Positions 37,119 through 46,013 of a DNA stretch of 64,000 nucleotides are shown piece by piece. The notes under the pieces are model-generated. The model made no database searches and was not told where the DNA came from. It saw nothing but the letters and a program-made list of their open reading frames with translations. The position numbers and the translations under genes were made by a program. The first letter of the stretch is position 1; each line of letters starts with the position of its first letter. The stretch lies in NCBI GenBank assembly GCA_900074725.1, contig LT598460.1:563502-627501 (forward strand), written 5' to 3'. The DNA is from Lachancea dasiensis. Lineage: Eukaryota > Ascomycota > Saccharomycetes > Saccharomycetales > Saccharomycetaceae.

Positions 37119-38177
37119 ATGGACACCTCAAATAAAGAGTTCCATTTTGGTCTTCTGCGGATCTCCATGATTCAGTTGCTGAAAAGCCAGGGGTTTGACA
37201 AGGCCTCCGTGGTGATATTAGATGCATACACCGACCTATACGTGCGCTTCCTGCAGCTACTTACCCTTGAGGTAATGCGGCTTTCACGAAGTAGAATGGA
37301 CGAGTACGAGGATGTAGCCTTACAGGACATATCCCAGGCCCTATTAAATGTTGGTCTTTTGAAACCTATGAACATCCTTGACGTTTATGATGAAAATCCA
37401 GATCTTTTGAGTGATATGGGAATGCAGCGATTTAAGAACTGGTGCCTTCAGAATACTATGCCACAAGAGGCGCGTGCTGTAGCAACACCAACTGCTGACC
37501 TACTTCGATCCAAAGACAAGGCTTCTAAGCCTTTATCAATGATTCCAGAATATATTAATCAACTCGATAAGGGTACAGACAAAATAAGGTCTGACCATAT
37601 TGCCCGCAAGGACGAAACGGTTGACCAGATGATCTCTAGCGGGGATATGGATGATTGGGTTCGTTTTCTCCTTCGCAAACAACAGCTTCAGTTTGCAGCG
37701 AAAGGTTCTGCAAGAGAAATAAAAGATTTAAACGCACTACCCCCTTTGCCGGGCCTGAAGAATTCCGTTTTATCAAGGGCTTACGCGCCAGAGGCAAATG
37801 AAATAACACCAGAACTGTACGATGCCGACAATGAGGAAAGAGTAAGGAAACATAATATGCTGCTTTCCAAGATGGTAGTAGATCACAAAGGCATGAGGCT
37901 AGAAAACATTCGGCTGTCATTCGAAGATGAAGATCTACGGAGTAGCGAACCTGGTGTCAACATAGACGACGTAGGATTTGTGGATGATGAGGCCAACGAA
38001 GACATTGAAGAGATTGAACGTTTTGAGGGCAATCTCGGTCTAAGCTTTGACGGGGATTCTGCCAATTTGCAGCTTGCCGAAGCAAATAGTCTCACAGATA
38101 CTTTTCAGCGAAGGGACTCGTTGGATTTTGGGGATGATGTTTTTCAAAGAACTGAATTTGACTTCAACACCTTTTAA
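37119..38177 (+). CDS. TAF3: TAF3, TFIID subunit with histone fold
   Basis: The protein is 352 residues (353 in S. cerevisiae). The start ATG (37119-37121) yields MDTSNKEFHFGLLRISMIQL, matching the yeast start. The frame is open upstream only from a TTG. The histone fold occupies about 8-85 (LLKSQGFDKASVVILDAYTD, then DVALQDISQALLNVGLLKP) and pairs with Taf10. LDVYDENPDLLSDMGM follows as a conserved block. The middle is polar, and the C-terminus keeps LENIRLSFEDEDL and the closing TFQRRDSLDFG, both present in S. cerevisiae. It is nuclear, part of promoter recognition by TFIID. It is convergent with RRP12. Confidence 0.94.
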   Translation: MDTSNKEFHFGLLRISMIQLLKSQGFDKASVVILDAYTDLYVRFLQLLTLEVMRLSRSRMDEYEDVALQDISQALLNVGLLKPMNILDVYDENPDLLSDMGMQRFKNWCLQNTMPQEARAVATPTADLLRSKDKASKPLSMIPEYINQLDKGTDKIRSDHIARKDETVDQMISSGDMDDWVRFLLRKQQLQFAAKGSAREIKDLNALPPLPGLKNSVLSRAYAPEANEITPELYDADNEERVRKHNMLLSKMVVDHKGMRLENIRLSFEDEDLRSSEPGVNIDDVGFVDDEANEDIEEIERFEGNLGLSFDGDSANLQLAEANSLTDTFQRRDSLDFGDDVFQRTEFDFNTF

Positions 38178-38356
38178 GAAGGCATAAGGGATTTCTTTAG
38201 CAAGCGCTATTATCATCCATAAACGCTGGTCAATCGTAAGGCGAAGGGCGTCTTCTACATTATGCGACCTGATTGAAGAGTCTATGAACATTCTGCTAAT
38301 TCTATTGATATAAGTGATGCGAATTGATTATATGTACAAGATTAATAATAGGCCGA

Positions 38357-41300
38357 TTAAAGTTTTCTCCGCGACTTAAATGCTGGAGATTTCCTTCTCT
38401 TTGTTATCTTGCTGCTGGTATTTTTAGAGCTAGGAATACCGCGTACGTCGTCGTCACTCACGGCACCATCACCGTCACCTGCTCTGTTACCTTTCTTGAA
38501 CTTCAACTTGTTCTTCTGACCCCTCACAGGCCCTTGTTTAACAGCATCTAGGTAGGCATTAATACCACTAGTGCCTGAGCCCAGTATATCTGGATCCTGA
38601 AGCGCAGTGTTGTCACCCTTGAGCGTGAGCTTTCCGTCGGCATCAAAATTGAAGACTTCATTGCCAGCAGCCTTGTTTCTAGCCTTGTGGTCAAATTTCT
38701 TGGGTCTTGTTGACGAGATATGAGCCAGAGTCTGGGCATCCAGAAGATCTAGAGGATTCTCATTAGATTCCACAATGAAACGTTTTCCTTTCTCCTTTCC
38801 GCCAAGCGCACCATCGTCATTGAGCTCTTCATTATCAGAAGATTCGTAGATTGCCTCATCGAGCGCTGACATGAATCTTGAGCCTTTGCTGTTGGAGTCC
38901 GCTAGCTTTGGTGCCACTCCCGGTGTAGTTTCAGCTTTCCTCTTGGATCTATCACGAGTCTTTCTGATGTTAACTAACAATCTTTTATCTTCTTCAGGAA
39001 AATGTTGGTCAATATACTCATACCCATATCTCCTTATCAATCTTTCAATGATATGCTTGACCTTTGCTTTAAAATGGCCCGTATGCTCGTGAGACCAACG
39101 CAGAAGTTTTGGTAAGAGAGAAGGAATTTTCGGTTTCATCAATTCTTCTGGCAACGCCAAACAGCAAACCTTCGCAAACCCAATGGCACTTTTTACAATC
39201 TCTCTTGAGTTCGAAGTCAAGTACAGCTCGATCGTGTCATAGATGTCCATCAATATATCAGGGCTAACTTGACTCTTGAACTCAAATACCAAACATGAGT
39301 ATGCTGTGACAGTTGCGCTAACCATATGCTGAGATTCGCCAATCAAACCAGCAGACGTGATCTTAAAAAACTCAGCCACGCTTGCTGGTTGTGGCGGGGT
39401 AGTAGGTTCATAGCCTGGAACCTTGGATAGCCTCATAGTACATCCATCCTGGCTCATTTTGTTGGCCATCGATATAAGTGTGTTGAAAGCAGCTTCCCTT
39501 GTTTTCTCGTTATTTTCTTTTGAAGCGAGAATAACCTCCGAAACTAATTGAATGATAACTTCGGCATGATCTAACGGGAGAAGCTGTACCAAAATATTTA
39601 TTGCATTTAATCTCATGGCCCTTGCTGAAGTGAGAGTGTTTTGACCGCTTTGAATAATGATATTTTCAATGTCAGAAATGTAATTTAAGACCGCATGAGA
39701 GCTCTTTTCGGACTCGGAGAGTTTGGCGATAATCCTGTAGGCACGCTTCTGTGTCAATGCATCACTAGAATTCACTGTAGTATTAAAGATGGAAAGCAAA
39801 GCCGAGTATGAGGTCTCAGGAACGAAGCTAGTCATCGCGATGATGAGGTCAAGTAAGGTAGCACTCATTCTCATCGAGCTTGAGTTAGCTTTACCTTTAC
39901 CATTTTCCTCATCAAATGCATTTTTTAAAAGCCCGCAAACATTATCAAAAGTCTTTGTCAATTCTTCGGCGGGTGTGATTTTGAGAACCACTTCCACAGC
40001 CTCTAGAATGTAACCTCTAGCATTCGGCGCAGTCTGTGTATAAACATTGAACAGAACAGCCAACAGATTAGCCGCCTTCGCAGACAAATATGCAATATTG
40101 GCGTCGGCCTCACTCCTCGGAAACTGTTGTTCCAGCAGTTTGTCCGTTACCCCTTCTTGGGAAATATAATTAGTATTGCTTTGAATTAGATTTTTTAGCG
40201 CATGACAGATGGTTGATCTAAGTTCGACGGTACTGTATAGCAATGAAGAAAGCTCAGCAGCAAATGTGTCAGTGAAAGAATCTCTGAGGTCTACGGGTAA
40301 ATCACAAAAGCTTATCAAAGTCGACCAAAACTGACTGACCACTGTTTCAAAAATCTTCCTCTGGACAGAATCTTCAGTTAGCTTGGAAATAGTATTCTCA
40401 AAATGTCTTATCAAAGGCATGAAATCATTCGTAAAGAGTGAAAGGCGGCTATTTTTCGTATAGTCCCTGATGAGAGGAATTAACCAAGCTCTGCCTGGCT
40501 TTTGATCTGAGGGGGTCACTATGTTGAGGGGTAATGAACTAAGAATCACATCTGGACCCAAATTCGCAATTCCAGCTCCCAAAACAGCTTCAATTTCGCT
40601 CCTCAACTCCAAATAATTATCTTCAATCGTTCTCCACCCTCCTACGATCTCTAGGGGTGCCAAAAAATCTGGGTTAGCTCTAAACTTTAACTTATCTAGA
40701 ACAGCGGCAAGGGTTTTCAAAACTTCTTGGGCACAATGAGCGTATTTGATTGAGAGAAAATCCACAAACGTATCAGATAAAAACAAAATCGTCTCATCTA
40801 CCTTTTCGTAGACCTCGTCTTTCACAAGAGGGGGTAGCAGCAAAACATCATCGGGTATAGCTTCCACTAGGACGGCTTCAATGCATTGAGAGGCACTGAT
40901 GTAGACTTCGGGAATCTCACTTGATAGATAGTGACTGAGGACGCTAACAAACTCTGGTAGAATTTCAAGGCATGCTAGGGGTTTGTAAGTTCCAAAGGTG
41001 GTAACTCCTTTGGCAACAACAGCAATCCAAGCGCCAGCCAAATGAGTGTCCGTATTTGATGGCTTCAGAGAAAATATGATATCTAAAACCTTGGAAAACT
41101 TATTGTCGGCGAGACCTGAATTAGTTGCAGATTCTGCGATCGCTTGAAAGAGTGCCTCAAAGCACTCGAAAGCGTTTGACACCAAATATTGGTCGGATGA
41201 TCTTGATACCTCGAGCAAAAGATCGCACAAGGTGTCGAATCGCGACGCTGGCCATTGTTTGCTGGCCAGAACAATTTTGATTAACTTTAAAATATTGATA

Positions 41301-42019
41301 GACTTCGAGATTATCTCCTTAGCCCCCCCTTGAGAGCGAATCTTTTTATTCGAAGCGGATAAAGCTTCCTCCACGGAAGAAGCTAAAGCCTTTATTGTAA
41401 ACTCGGATACCAGAGGAGCAGCAACATGTTCCGCCGATGGGGAGGCAGGGGGGTTGCACATAATGGCACCTATAGCATCCTGGGCTCTCTTTCGAACTTT
41501 TGGGCGAGGATCGAGGGAAAGTTCGAGAAGACCATTGAGACCTCTACTGGGTGAAATGTTGAAATTTTGGGTATTGCTCCAAGCCTGTGCGTCTTGAGCC
41601 ACTAGAAGGGACTCTAAGCAGCCGATGGCAGGCCTCACCAAAGGAGCGCCAGCTTTCTCGTCAGTAATGCATGGTGCAATTTTGGTCAAAATTTCTGAAA
41701 ATTTGGATTTGAGCAGCTTTTTGGGAACGTAGCGGAAGATTACGTCTAGTAGATAAATAACAGAGGTAGCCAGTTGCATTTCGCTAATTTCGTGTGTTTT
41801 TACATCGATCGCCTGGTCCAATAGCGACATCAGAGAGATCAAATAATTCACGACACTTTTGCCCGCGATGTTTTGGTCTTGTTCCTCCATGTTCTCTTCC
41901 ACTGCAGATAGAATAATGGCAACATGCTTCTGATTATCGAGCTTTGAGTTCACCTGCTGTCTTATCTGGGACAGCTTGTCTTCCAACTCCAACAAATAAG
42001 CGACCTCATCTGGATTCAT
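38357..42019 (-). CDS. RRP12: RRP12, HEAT-repeat ribosome export factor
   Basis: The protein is 1220 residues (1228 in S. cerevisiae). It is almost wholly HEAT-like helical repeats with a NUC173-type central region. Recognisable blocks include DPRPKVRKRAQDAIGAIM near 170 and FKAKVKHIIERLIRRYGYEY near 985. The last 150 residues are charged and end in lysine/arginine clusters (KITKRRKSPAFKSRRKL), suited to RNA and Ran-dependent export. It is needed for nuclear export of both pre-ribosomal subunits and late pre-40S maturation. The PAC and RRPE sites upstream place it in the ribosome-biogenesis regulon. Confidence 0.95.
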   Translation of the reverse strand: MNPDEVAYLLELEDKLSQIRQQVNSKLDNQKHVAIILSAVEENMEEQDQNIAGKSVVNYLISLMSLLDQAIDVKTHEISEMQLATSVIYLLDVIFRYVPKKLLKSKFSEILTKIAPCITDEKAGAPLVRPAIGCLESLLVAQDAQAWSNTQNFNISPSRGLNGLLELSLDPRPKVRKRAQDAIGAIMCNPPASPSAEHVAAPLVSEFTIKALASSVEEALSASNKKIRSQGGAKEIISKSINILKLIKIVLASKQWPASRFDTLCDLLLEVSRSSDQYLVSNAFECFEALFQAIAESATNSGLADNKFSKVLDIIFSLKPSNTDTHLAGAWIAVVAKGVTTFGTYKPLACLEILPEFVSVLSHYLSSEIPEVYISASQCIEAVLVEAIPDDVLLLPPLVKDEVYEKVDETILFLSDTFVDFLSIKYAHCAQEVLKTLAAVLDKLKFRANPDFLAPLEIVGGWRTIEDNYLELRSEIEAVLGAGIANLGPDVILSSLPLNIVTPSDQKPGRAWLIPLIRDYTKNSRLSLFTNDFMPLIRHFENTISKLTEDSVQRKIFETVVSQFWSTLISFCDLPVDLRDSFTDTFAAELSSLLYSTVELRSTICHALKNLIQSNTNYISQEGVTDKLLEQQFPRSEADANIAYLSAKAANLLAVLFNVYTQTAPNARGYILEAVEVVLKITPAEELTKTFDNVCGLLKNAFDEENGKGKANSSSMRMSATLLDLIIAMTSFVPETSYSALLSIFNTTVNSSDALTQKRAYRIIAKLSESEKSSHAVLNYISDIENIIIQSGQNTLTSARAMRLNAINILVQLLPLDHAEVIIQLVSEVILASKENNEKTREAAFNTLISMANKMSQDGCTMRLSKVPGYEPTTPPQPASVAEFFKITSAGLIGESQHMVSATVTAYSCLVFEFKSQVSPDILMDIYDTIELYLTSNSREIVKSAIGFAKVCCLALPEELMKPKIPSLLPKLLRWSHEHTGHFKAKVKHIIERLIRRYGYEYIDQHFPEEDKRLLVNIRKTRDRSKRKAETTPGVAPKLADSNSKGSRFMSALDEAIYESSDNEELNDDGALGGKEKGKRFIVESNENPLDLLDAQTLAHISSTRPKKFDHKARNKAAGNEVFNFDADGKLTLKGDNTALQDPDILGSGTSGINAYLDAVKQGPVRGQKNKLKFKKGNRAGDGDGAVSDDDVRGIPSSKNTSSKITKRRKSPAFKSRRKL

Positions 42020-42166
42020 TATGTGTGATGGTCAAATAAGCTAGTGTCAATCTCCACAGTCCTCACTTCAGTTCGGATGGCTCGATGTTCTTGTAAAGAC
42101 CTGATCAAAAGGAGATTAGATTCGGTGAGACGGGATGTGATGAGATGAGGCGATCAGAAGGGCTGC

Positions 42167-42174
42167 GCGATGAG
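42167..42174. promoter_or_regulatory. PAC motif (GCGATGAG) in the RRP12 promoter
   Basis: An exact GCGATGAG, 148 bp upstream of the RRP12 ATG, in the divergent RRP12/MRPS16 spacer. PAC is bound by Dot6/Tod6 and marks ribosome-biogenesis genes. Confidence 0.7.
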
Positions 42175-42186
42175 GTGAACTATTTA

Positions 42187-42196
42187 GAAAATTTTT
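42187..42196. promoter_or_regulatory. RRPE-like motif next to PAC
   Basis: GAAAATTTTT, 12 bp beyond the PAC motif as seen from RRP12. PAC plus RRPE (Stb3 site) in close order is the classic pair for this regulon, though the match to TGAAAAATTTT is not exact. Confidence 0.5.
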
Positions 42197-42311
42197 AATG
42201 GCTACTGATTTTACTGGTATCGTTTGTGACGACTAAGAAAATTTTGGATACTATAACAGCAGAACCTGCAACTCGAGCTGTGAAATCGGGTTCCTCAAAG
42301 CCAAGATCAAC

Positions 42312-42671
42312 ATGTCTAAGGGCCTTGTGAGGATCAGATTAGCCAGATTTGGCCGTAAACATGCTCCTTTGTACAATATAGTGGTTGCGAATGCACATAA
42401 GGCACGCGATAAGACTCCCATTGAGGTGTTAGGCACTTATAACCCAGTTCCCCAACCGCTAACCAGGCGTGAGATCAAGGAAGGAGTCATTCCCACAAAA
42501 GATGTCAAGCTAGACTTTGGTCGTACACAGTACTGGATCGGTGTGGGGGCGCAACCAAGTGAGACAGTAACAAAGCTTCTCATCAAGAGCGGCATAGTGG
42601 GCCCTGAGTGGGGCAAGACACACAATACCAATCAAGCGGTAACGCTACCCCGGCGGGAGGTATTAGAATAA
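42312..42671 (+). CDS. MRPS16: MRPS16, mitochondrial ribosomal protein bS16m
   Basis: The protein is 119 residues (121 in S. cerevisiae). It starts [20 protein letters not shown], the bS16 signature (R-I-R-L-x-R-x-G-x-K), then [20 protein letters not shown] and GTYNPVP. The middle [20 protein letters not shown] matches the bacterial S16 W-x-G-x-Q-P-S-x-x-V pattern. It is a small-subunit component of the mitoribosome; the basic N-terminus serves as import signal. It is divergent from RRP12 and convergent with CIP1. Confidence 0.96.
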   Translation: MSKGLVRIRLARFGRKHAPLYNIVVANAHKARDKTPIEVLGTYNPVPQPLTRREIKEGVIPTKDVKLDFGRTQYWIGVGAQPSETVTKLLIKSGIVGPEWGKTHNTNQAVTLPRREVLE

Positions 42672-42960
42672 TGAAGAGGCATCGCAGTAACAAGCTTCCC
42701 GTACCTTTTGATGTGCCATACGTGTATATATATGTAGTTGATGACAACCAACGGATGTTTAATTAAAGTTAACAAGAATTATCTTCCTTCAAGTGTCTTT
42801 TTGATTAGGTGTCATTGTCCCTGGGTGGCGGTATGTGCAATACACTACTACAGATCAGTAACAGCGGTTTTTTGATGGTCGTCATTAGAAAAAGACCAGC
42901 TTTCCCTTAAACGATGGCTCTCCCTTACATGCCCTCAGCTCTTCCCTAGCAAGTTCCAGC

Positions 42961-44061
42961 TCAAACTTCGAATGCTACTGAGTCACTGTTTCTCTGTCTA
43001 GACTCTGCAGGACGTTGTATATCGCCCAAGATGGAGTTTGTGGGCGTCAAAGCAAAATAGCCGTTACTGCCTGACCTCGATCTCGCAAAGCCTGGTTCCA
43101 GAGAGGAAGACGCTTGTATTTGCTGAAACGGAGCTATATGGCTGGATCCACTACGACTGCGGCCCATAGCGCTGATAAAGCTGTCATTTCTGGAGCGTTG
43201 TAAGGTCTTTGGTATAGAGGGCCTATGCTCGAATGGCGTTTGTAAGGGCTGTTGCTGCTGATGTAATTGCTGCTGTCCTGAACTGCAACCTAATAGCTGA
43301 AAAGGGGCCGACAGTGGCTGCTGAAGTTGATGTTCAGGCTGCATACTAAAATAGTCAGAGGAAGCAGGAGGTGTCATATCGGCCGCACTGAATAATGGCA
43401 TAGGTGGCAGCGACACCATTGAGTTATTGCGAGACAAGTAACAATCTTGGCGCACCTCAACTTGTAGTCTCTGTCTGACACTATTTATCAACAAGGCGCT
43501 TTTTTCGCGTCCATAATCAATCCCATTAACCTCTGCTCTTGCCACGGCCACCTTAGCAGTTCTATTCAATATACCAGGAGGCGGATTGGTGGTGTCGAAA
43601 GGTGTTGCAGTTGGATCGGAACATACGTCTTGGTAAACGTCCATCAGAAGGCGCATGAATTGTGGAGAAAAAGTGGGCGCTGAGGACACGCTGCTTCTAC
43701 TGGGACCTGCTTGCGAATACGGCATATCTGAAATAGAACTGGCAAACGAACCCACGCTATCCTGCCTTTTCTGATTCATGAACATGTAAGGTACTATTGG
43801 TTGGGCGGAGGGTGTCGTTACAGGCGTCGAGACGCCGCTAACTCCCACAAAACCACGAAGATTGTCAACGTGGGTATTTATGCTGAGGTTTCCAGCACCT
43901 TCCTCTGGTTTGACGTCTGCCATCTCTTCGTCCATGCTCACTTCCCCCACGGGTACTGTTGCGTCGTCCTTGTGTGCATTTGTTTCGCTGCTGGAAGAAC
44001 TCTTCGAGTGCTTCGAGAAACGCGACCCGTGCAGTTTATTGTGAAATCTTTCTAGCAGCAT
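42961..44061 (-). CDS. CIP1: CIP1 homologue by position (Cdk1-interacting G1/S protein)
   Basis: The protein is 366 residues (381 for the S. cerevisiae gene at this place). It is low in complexity, rich in serine, proline and glutamine, with no enzyme motif. Many SP and TP dipeptides look like Cdk sites, and there are RSRSGS repeats and a polyglutamine-like tract near 270. The helical block TPFDTTNPPPGILNRTAKVA through RQRLQVEVRQDC (about 155-210) looks like the one folded part. I cannot confirm the family from motifs. The name rests on the exact neighbour order RRP12-MRPS16-CIP1 with matching orientations. In S. cerevisiae Cip1 restrains Cdk1 with G1 cyclins. Two MluI boxes 505-525 bp upstream fit G1/S expression. 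Confidence 0.62.
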   Translation of the reverse strand: MLLERFHNKLHGSRFSKHSKSSSSSETNAHKDDATVPVGEVSMDEEMADVKPEEGAGNLSINTHVDNLRGFVGVSGVSTPVTTPSAQPIVPYMFMNQKRQDSVGSFASSISDMPYSQAGPSRSSVSSAPTFSPQFMRLLMDVYQDVCSDPTATPFDTTNPPPGILNRTAKVAVARAEVNGIDYGREKSALLINSVRQRLQVEVRQDCYLSRNNSMVSLPPMPLFSAADMTPPASSDYFSMQPEHQLQQPLSAPFQLLGCSSGQQQLHQQQQPLQTPFEHRPSIPKTLQRSRNDSFISAMGRSRSGSSHIAPFQQIQASSSLEPGFARSRSGSNGYFALTPTNSILGDIQRPAESRQRNSDSVAFEV

Positions 44062-44566
44062 GCTGTCTTTTTCTTACAGTGAGGTCGAAGCAAACTGCAA
44101 AATTGCAGGTGAGTTTCTAATGCCTTTGGATGTCTTCAAGTATGTTCGAGTTCTCGAAAAAACCTTGATTGTCTTAGTTGAAAGCCTGACACTCTCCAAC
44201 AAGCGATGAGCTGATCCAGTAAGTGATAGCTCGGGCTAAACTTAACTTAGAATAACAACACTCTTAGTATCAAGCAATGATAAGTGAATTGCTATGCAAT
44301 TTACAATCCCAATGCAAAGAACTAAAGTTCACGATTGGCCACAACTGAACTCAGGTACTCTCGCTCCTCGACGGACCTTGGGAACTGAAATAGTCAGTAG
44401 TATTCTAGCCGACTGACTTAAGATGTATATAGCTTAATCGCCCACCGAACTCTGTTCGCTGGCCCTATGATGTCTGGTGTCCCCGCTGGGCAGTTTAAAT
44501 GTGAATTATCTCCATGAGGGAAAAAAAAAGTACTCGCCCGTCGGGGTAACAATTAGTTACACGTTA

Positions 44567-44572
44567 ACGCGT
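44567..44572. promoter_or_regulatory. MluI cell-cycle box 1 upstream of CIP1
   Basis: ACGCGT within TTAACGCGTT, 506 bp upstream of the CIP1 ATG. It is paired with a second copy 14 bp further away. Confidence 0.55.
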
Positions 44573-44580
44573 TTTGTCTT

Positions 44581-44586
44581 ACGCGT
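44581..44586. promoter_or_regulatory. MluI cell-cycle box 2 upstream of CIP1
   Basis: ACGCGT, a second exact copy. The pair spans 20 bp. Two close MCBs are a strong MBF signature. CHL1 on the other side is 1.4 kb away, so CIP1 is the likelier target. Confidence 0.55.
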
Positions 44587-46013
44587 CGTTAATTACGCAA
44601 AGTGCACAAGTACGAGGCTAGAATAGCAGTGGCAAGCTGACATCGGTAACTGATTTCCTAAAACTGTTCATTCGCCTTGCATACCCCGTGTAGATAGCAT
44701 GTCAGGCAGAGAATGGAAATTTTCCACTGGTGAAAGCCAACCTCGATAATGCATCCCAAATCAAGGCATTTGTCCCAGTGCGCGCAAATGGCACCAGATG
44801 CATCAAATTCGATAGCAGTAATGGTGCATGTGGGTAATTAGTTCCTTTATAGTCTGGCAATGACGTGAGGAGCCGACACCTCCATCCCTCATACCGGCCC
44901 AAACGATGAGATAGAACACTGTAACCTTGTGTTTCGTTTGCGCAAGAATCTCAAGAAACGCACGATCGCCGCGAAATCCATAATGACCATCGTTACTCGT
45001 TGTGCGCAAGAATCTGCCGTATCCGCGAGGTGGAAGCACGCACCTTGGCGCTCAGCAATGGGGTCTGCAGGAATATGGTCTTTTCAGATAGAAGGCCCTG
45101 GGCCGGGATGGGTCGAAAGTAGTTGTTCGAGGGTCAATTGCGGGGTGCCGTGAAACAGGGGCCCTGGAATCGCTTCATTGACCGTATAGTGAGTGACTTT
45201 CCAAAAACCAGCAGTGGGCAGCTTAGCAGAATGCTTTTTGTTCGCAAAGTCCCAGTAAGTATGGACAAAATTGTTTCCACAAGGGCTGGCCTTCGGTGGC
45301 TCTTTCGGATGAACATTTTTCGTATTGATTGGGAGCTGTAAAAAACGTAAACCCCTCCTCCTCAATCTCAGGCAGGGTTTTAGATGCGGGGACAAGCGGC
45401 ACGGGGCTAGGAGGCAAAGACTAAACAGCCCTTGGCGCTTGAGTGAAAGGTCTTTTCGAATGAACATAGAACAAGGCTTATTTGTGGCTCTCTTCCAAAA
45501 GCATTCACCCAAAGGTTGTCGAAGAATTAATGCTTCATATGTCAAGACGAGTGTTTGAGGGCTAGAAACATTGAGAGGACGTGGCGTTGTGGTATCGAGA
45601 AAAATTGTGTCTTTATTCGACAAGGTGGTTCCGTGAATATGTGTTTCCGTTACCAGTAATTTTAGCGCTTTCTATCGTTGGTTACAAGTAATGTAATTCA
45701 AACCACATTAGCAGATCAAATAATCCAGCTTCTGTGAACCCCCTTGACTAGGCGCTGGCGGTTAAAACGAGGTCTTGAAATGGTTTTGATCCATCTGTGC
45801 TAGAAAAAATCAATAGTTTCAAATGTTAATGTAAAAATATTTTCAAACCCTTCCTTAGCCAATAATTGATGAGCAACCGCACAGTGGGCCCCGTCAGTAC
45901 CCAGAACTCATGAGGCCTTTTTCAGAGTCTGTTTCTTGGAGTTTATTTAATAAATTTTGATAGAGATCAGATTCCTAGTCTAGTTTCGGCCGTCGGTGAA
46001 ACAATAAACAACG

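Larger units (their letters stand above)
44062..46013. other. Long spacer between CIP1 and CHL1
   Basis: 1.95 kb with no recognised gene. It includes two MluI boxes, a poly-A run at 44521-44529, and a stretch at about 44.7-45.6 kb whose composition is closer to coding DNA and carries overlapping open frames on both strands (the longest, 45084-45623 minus, begins at TTG). It is the right boundary of the six-gene inverted block. Confidence 0.5.
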
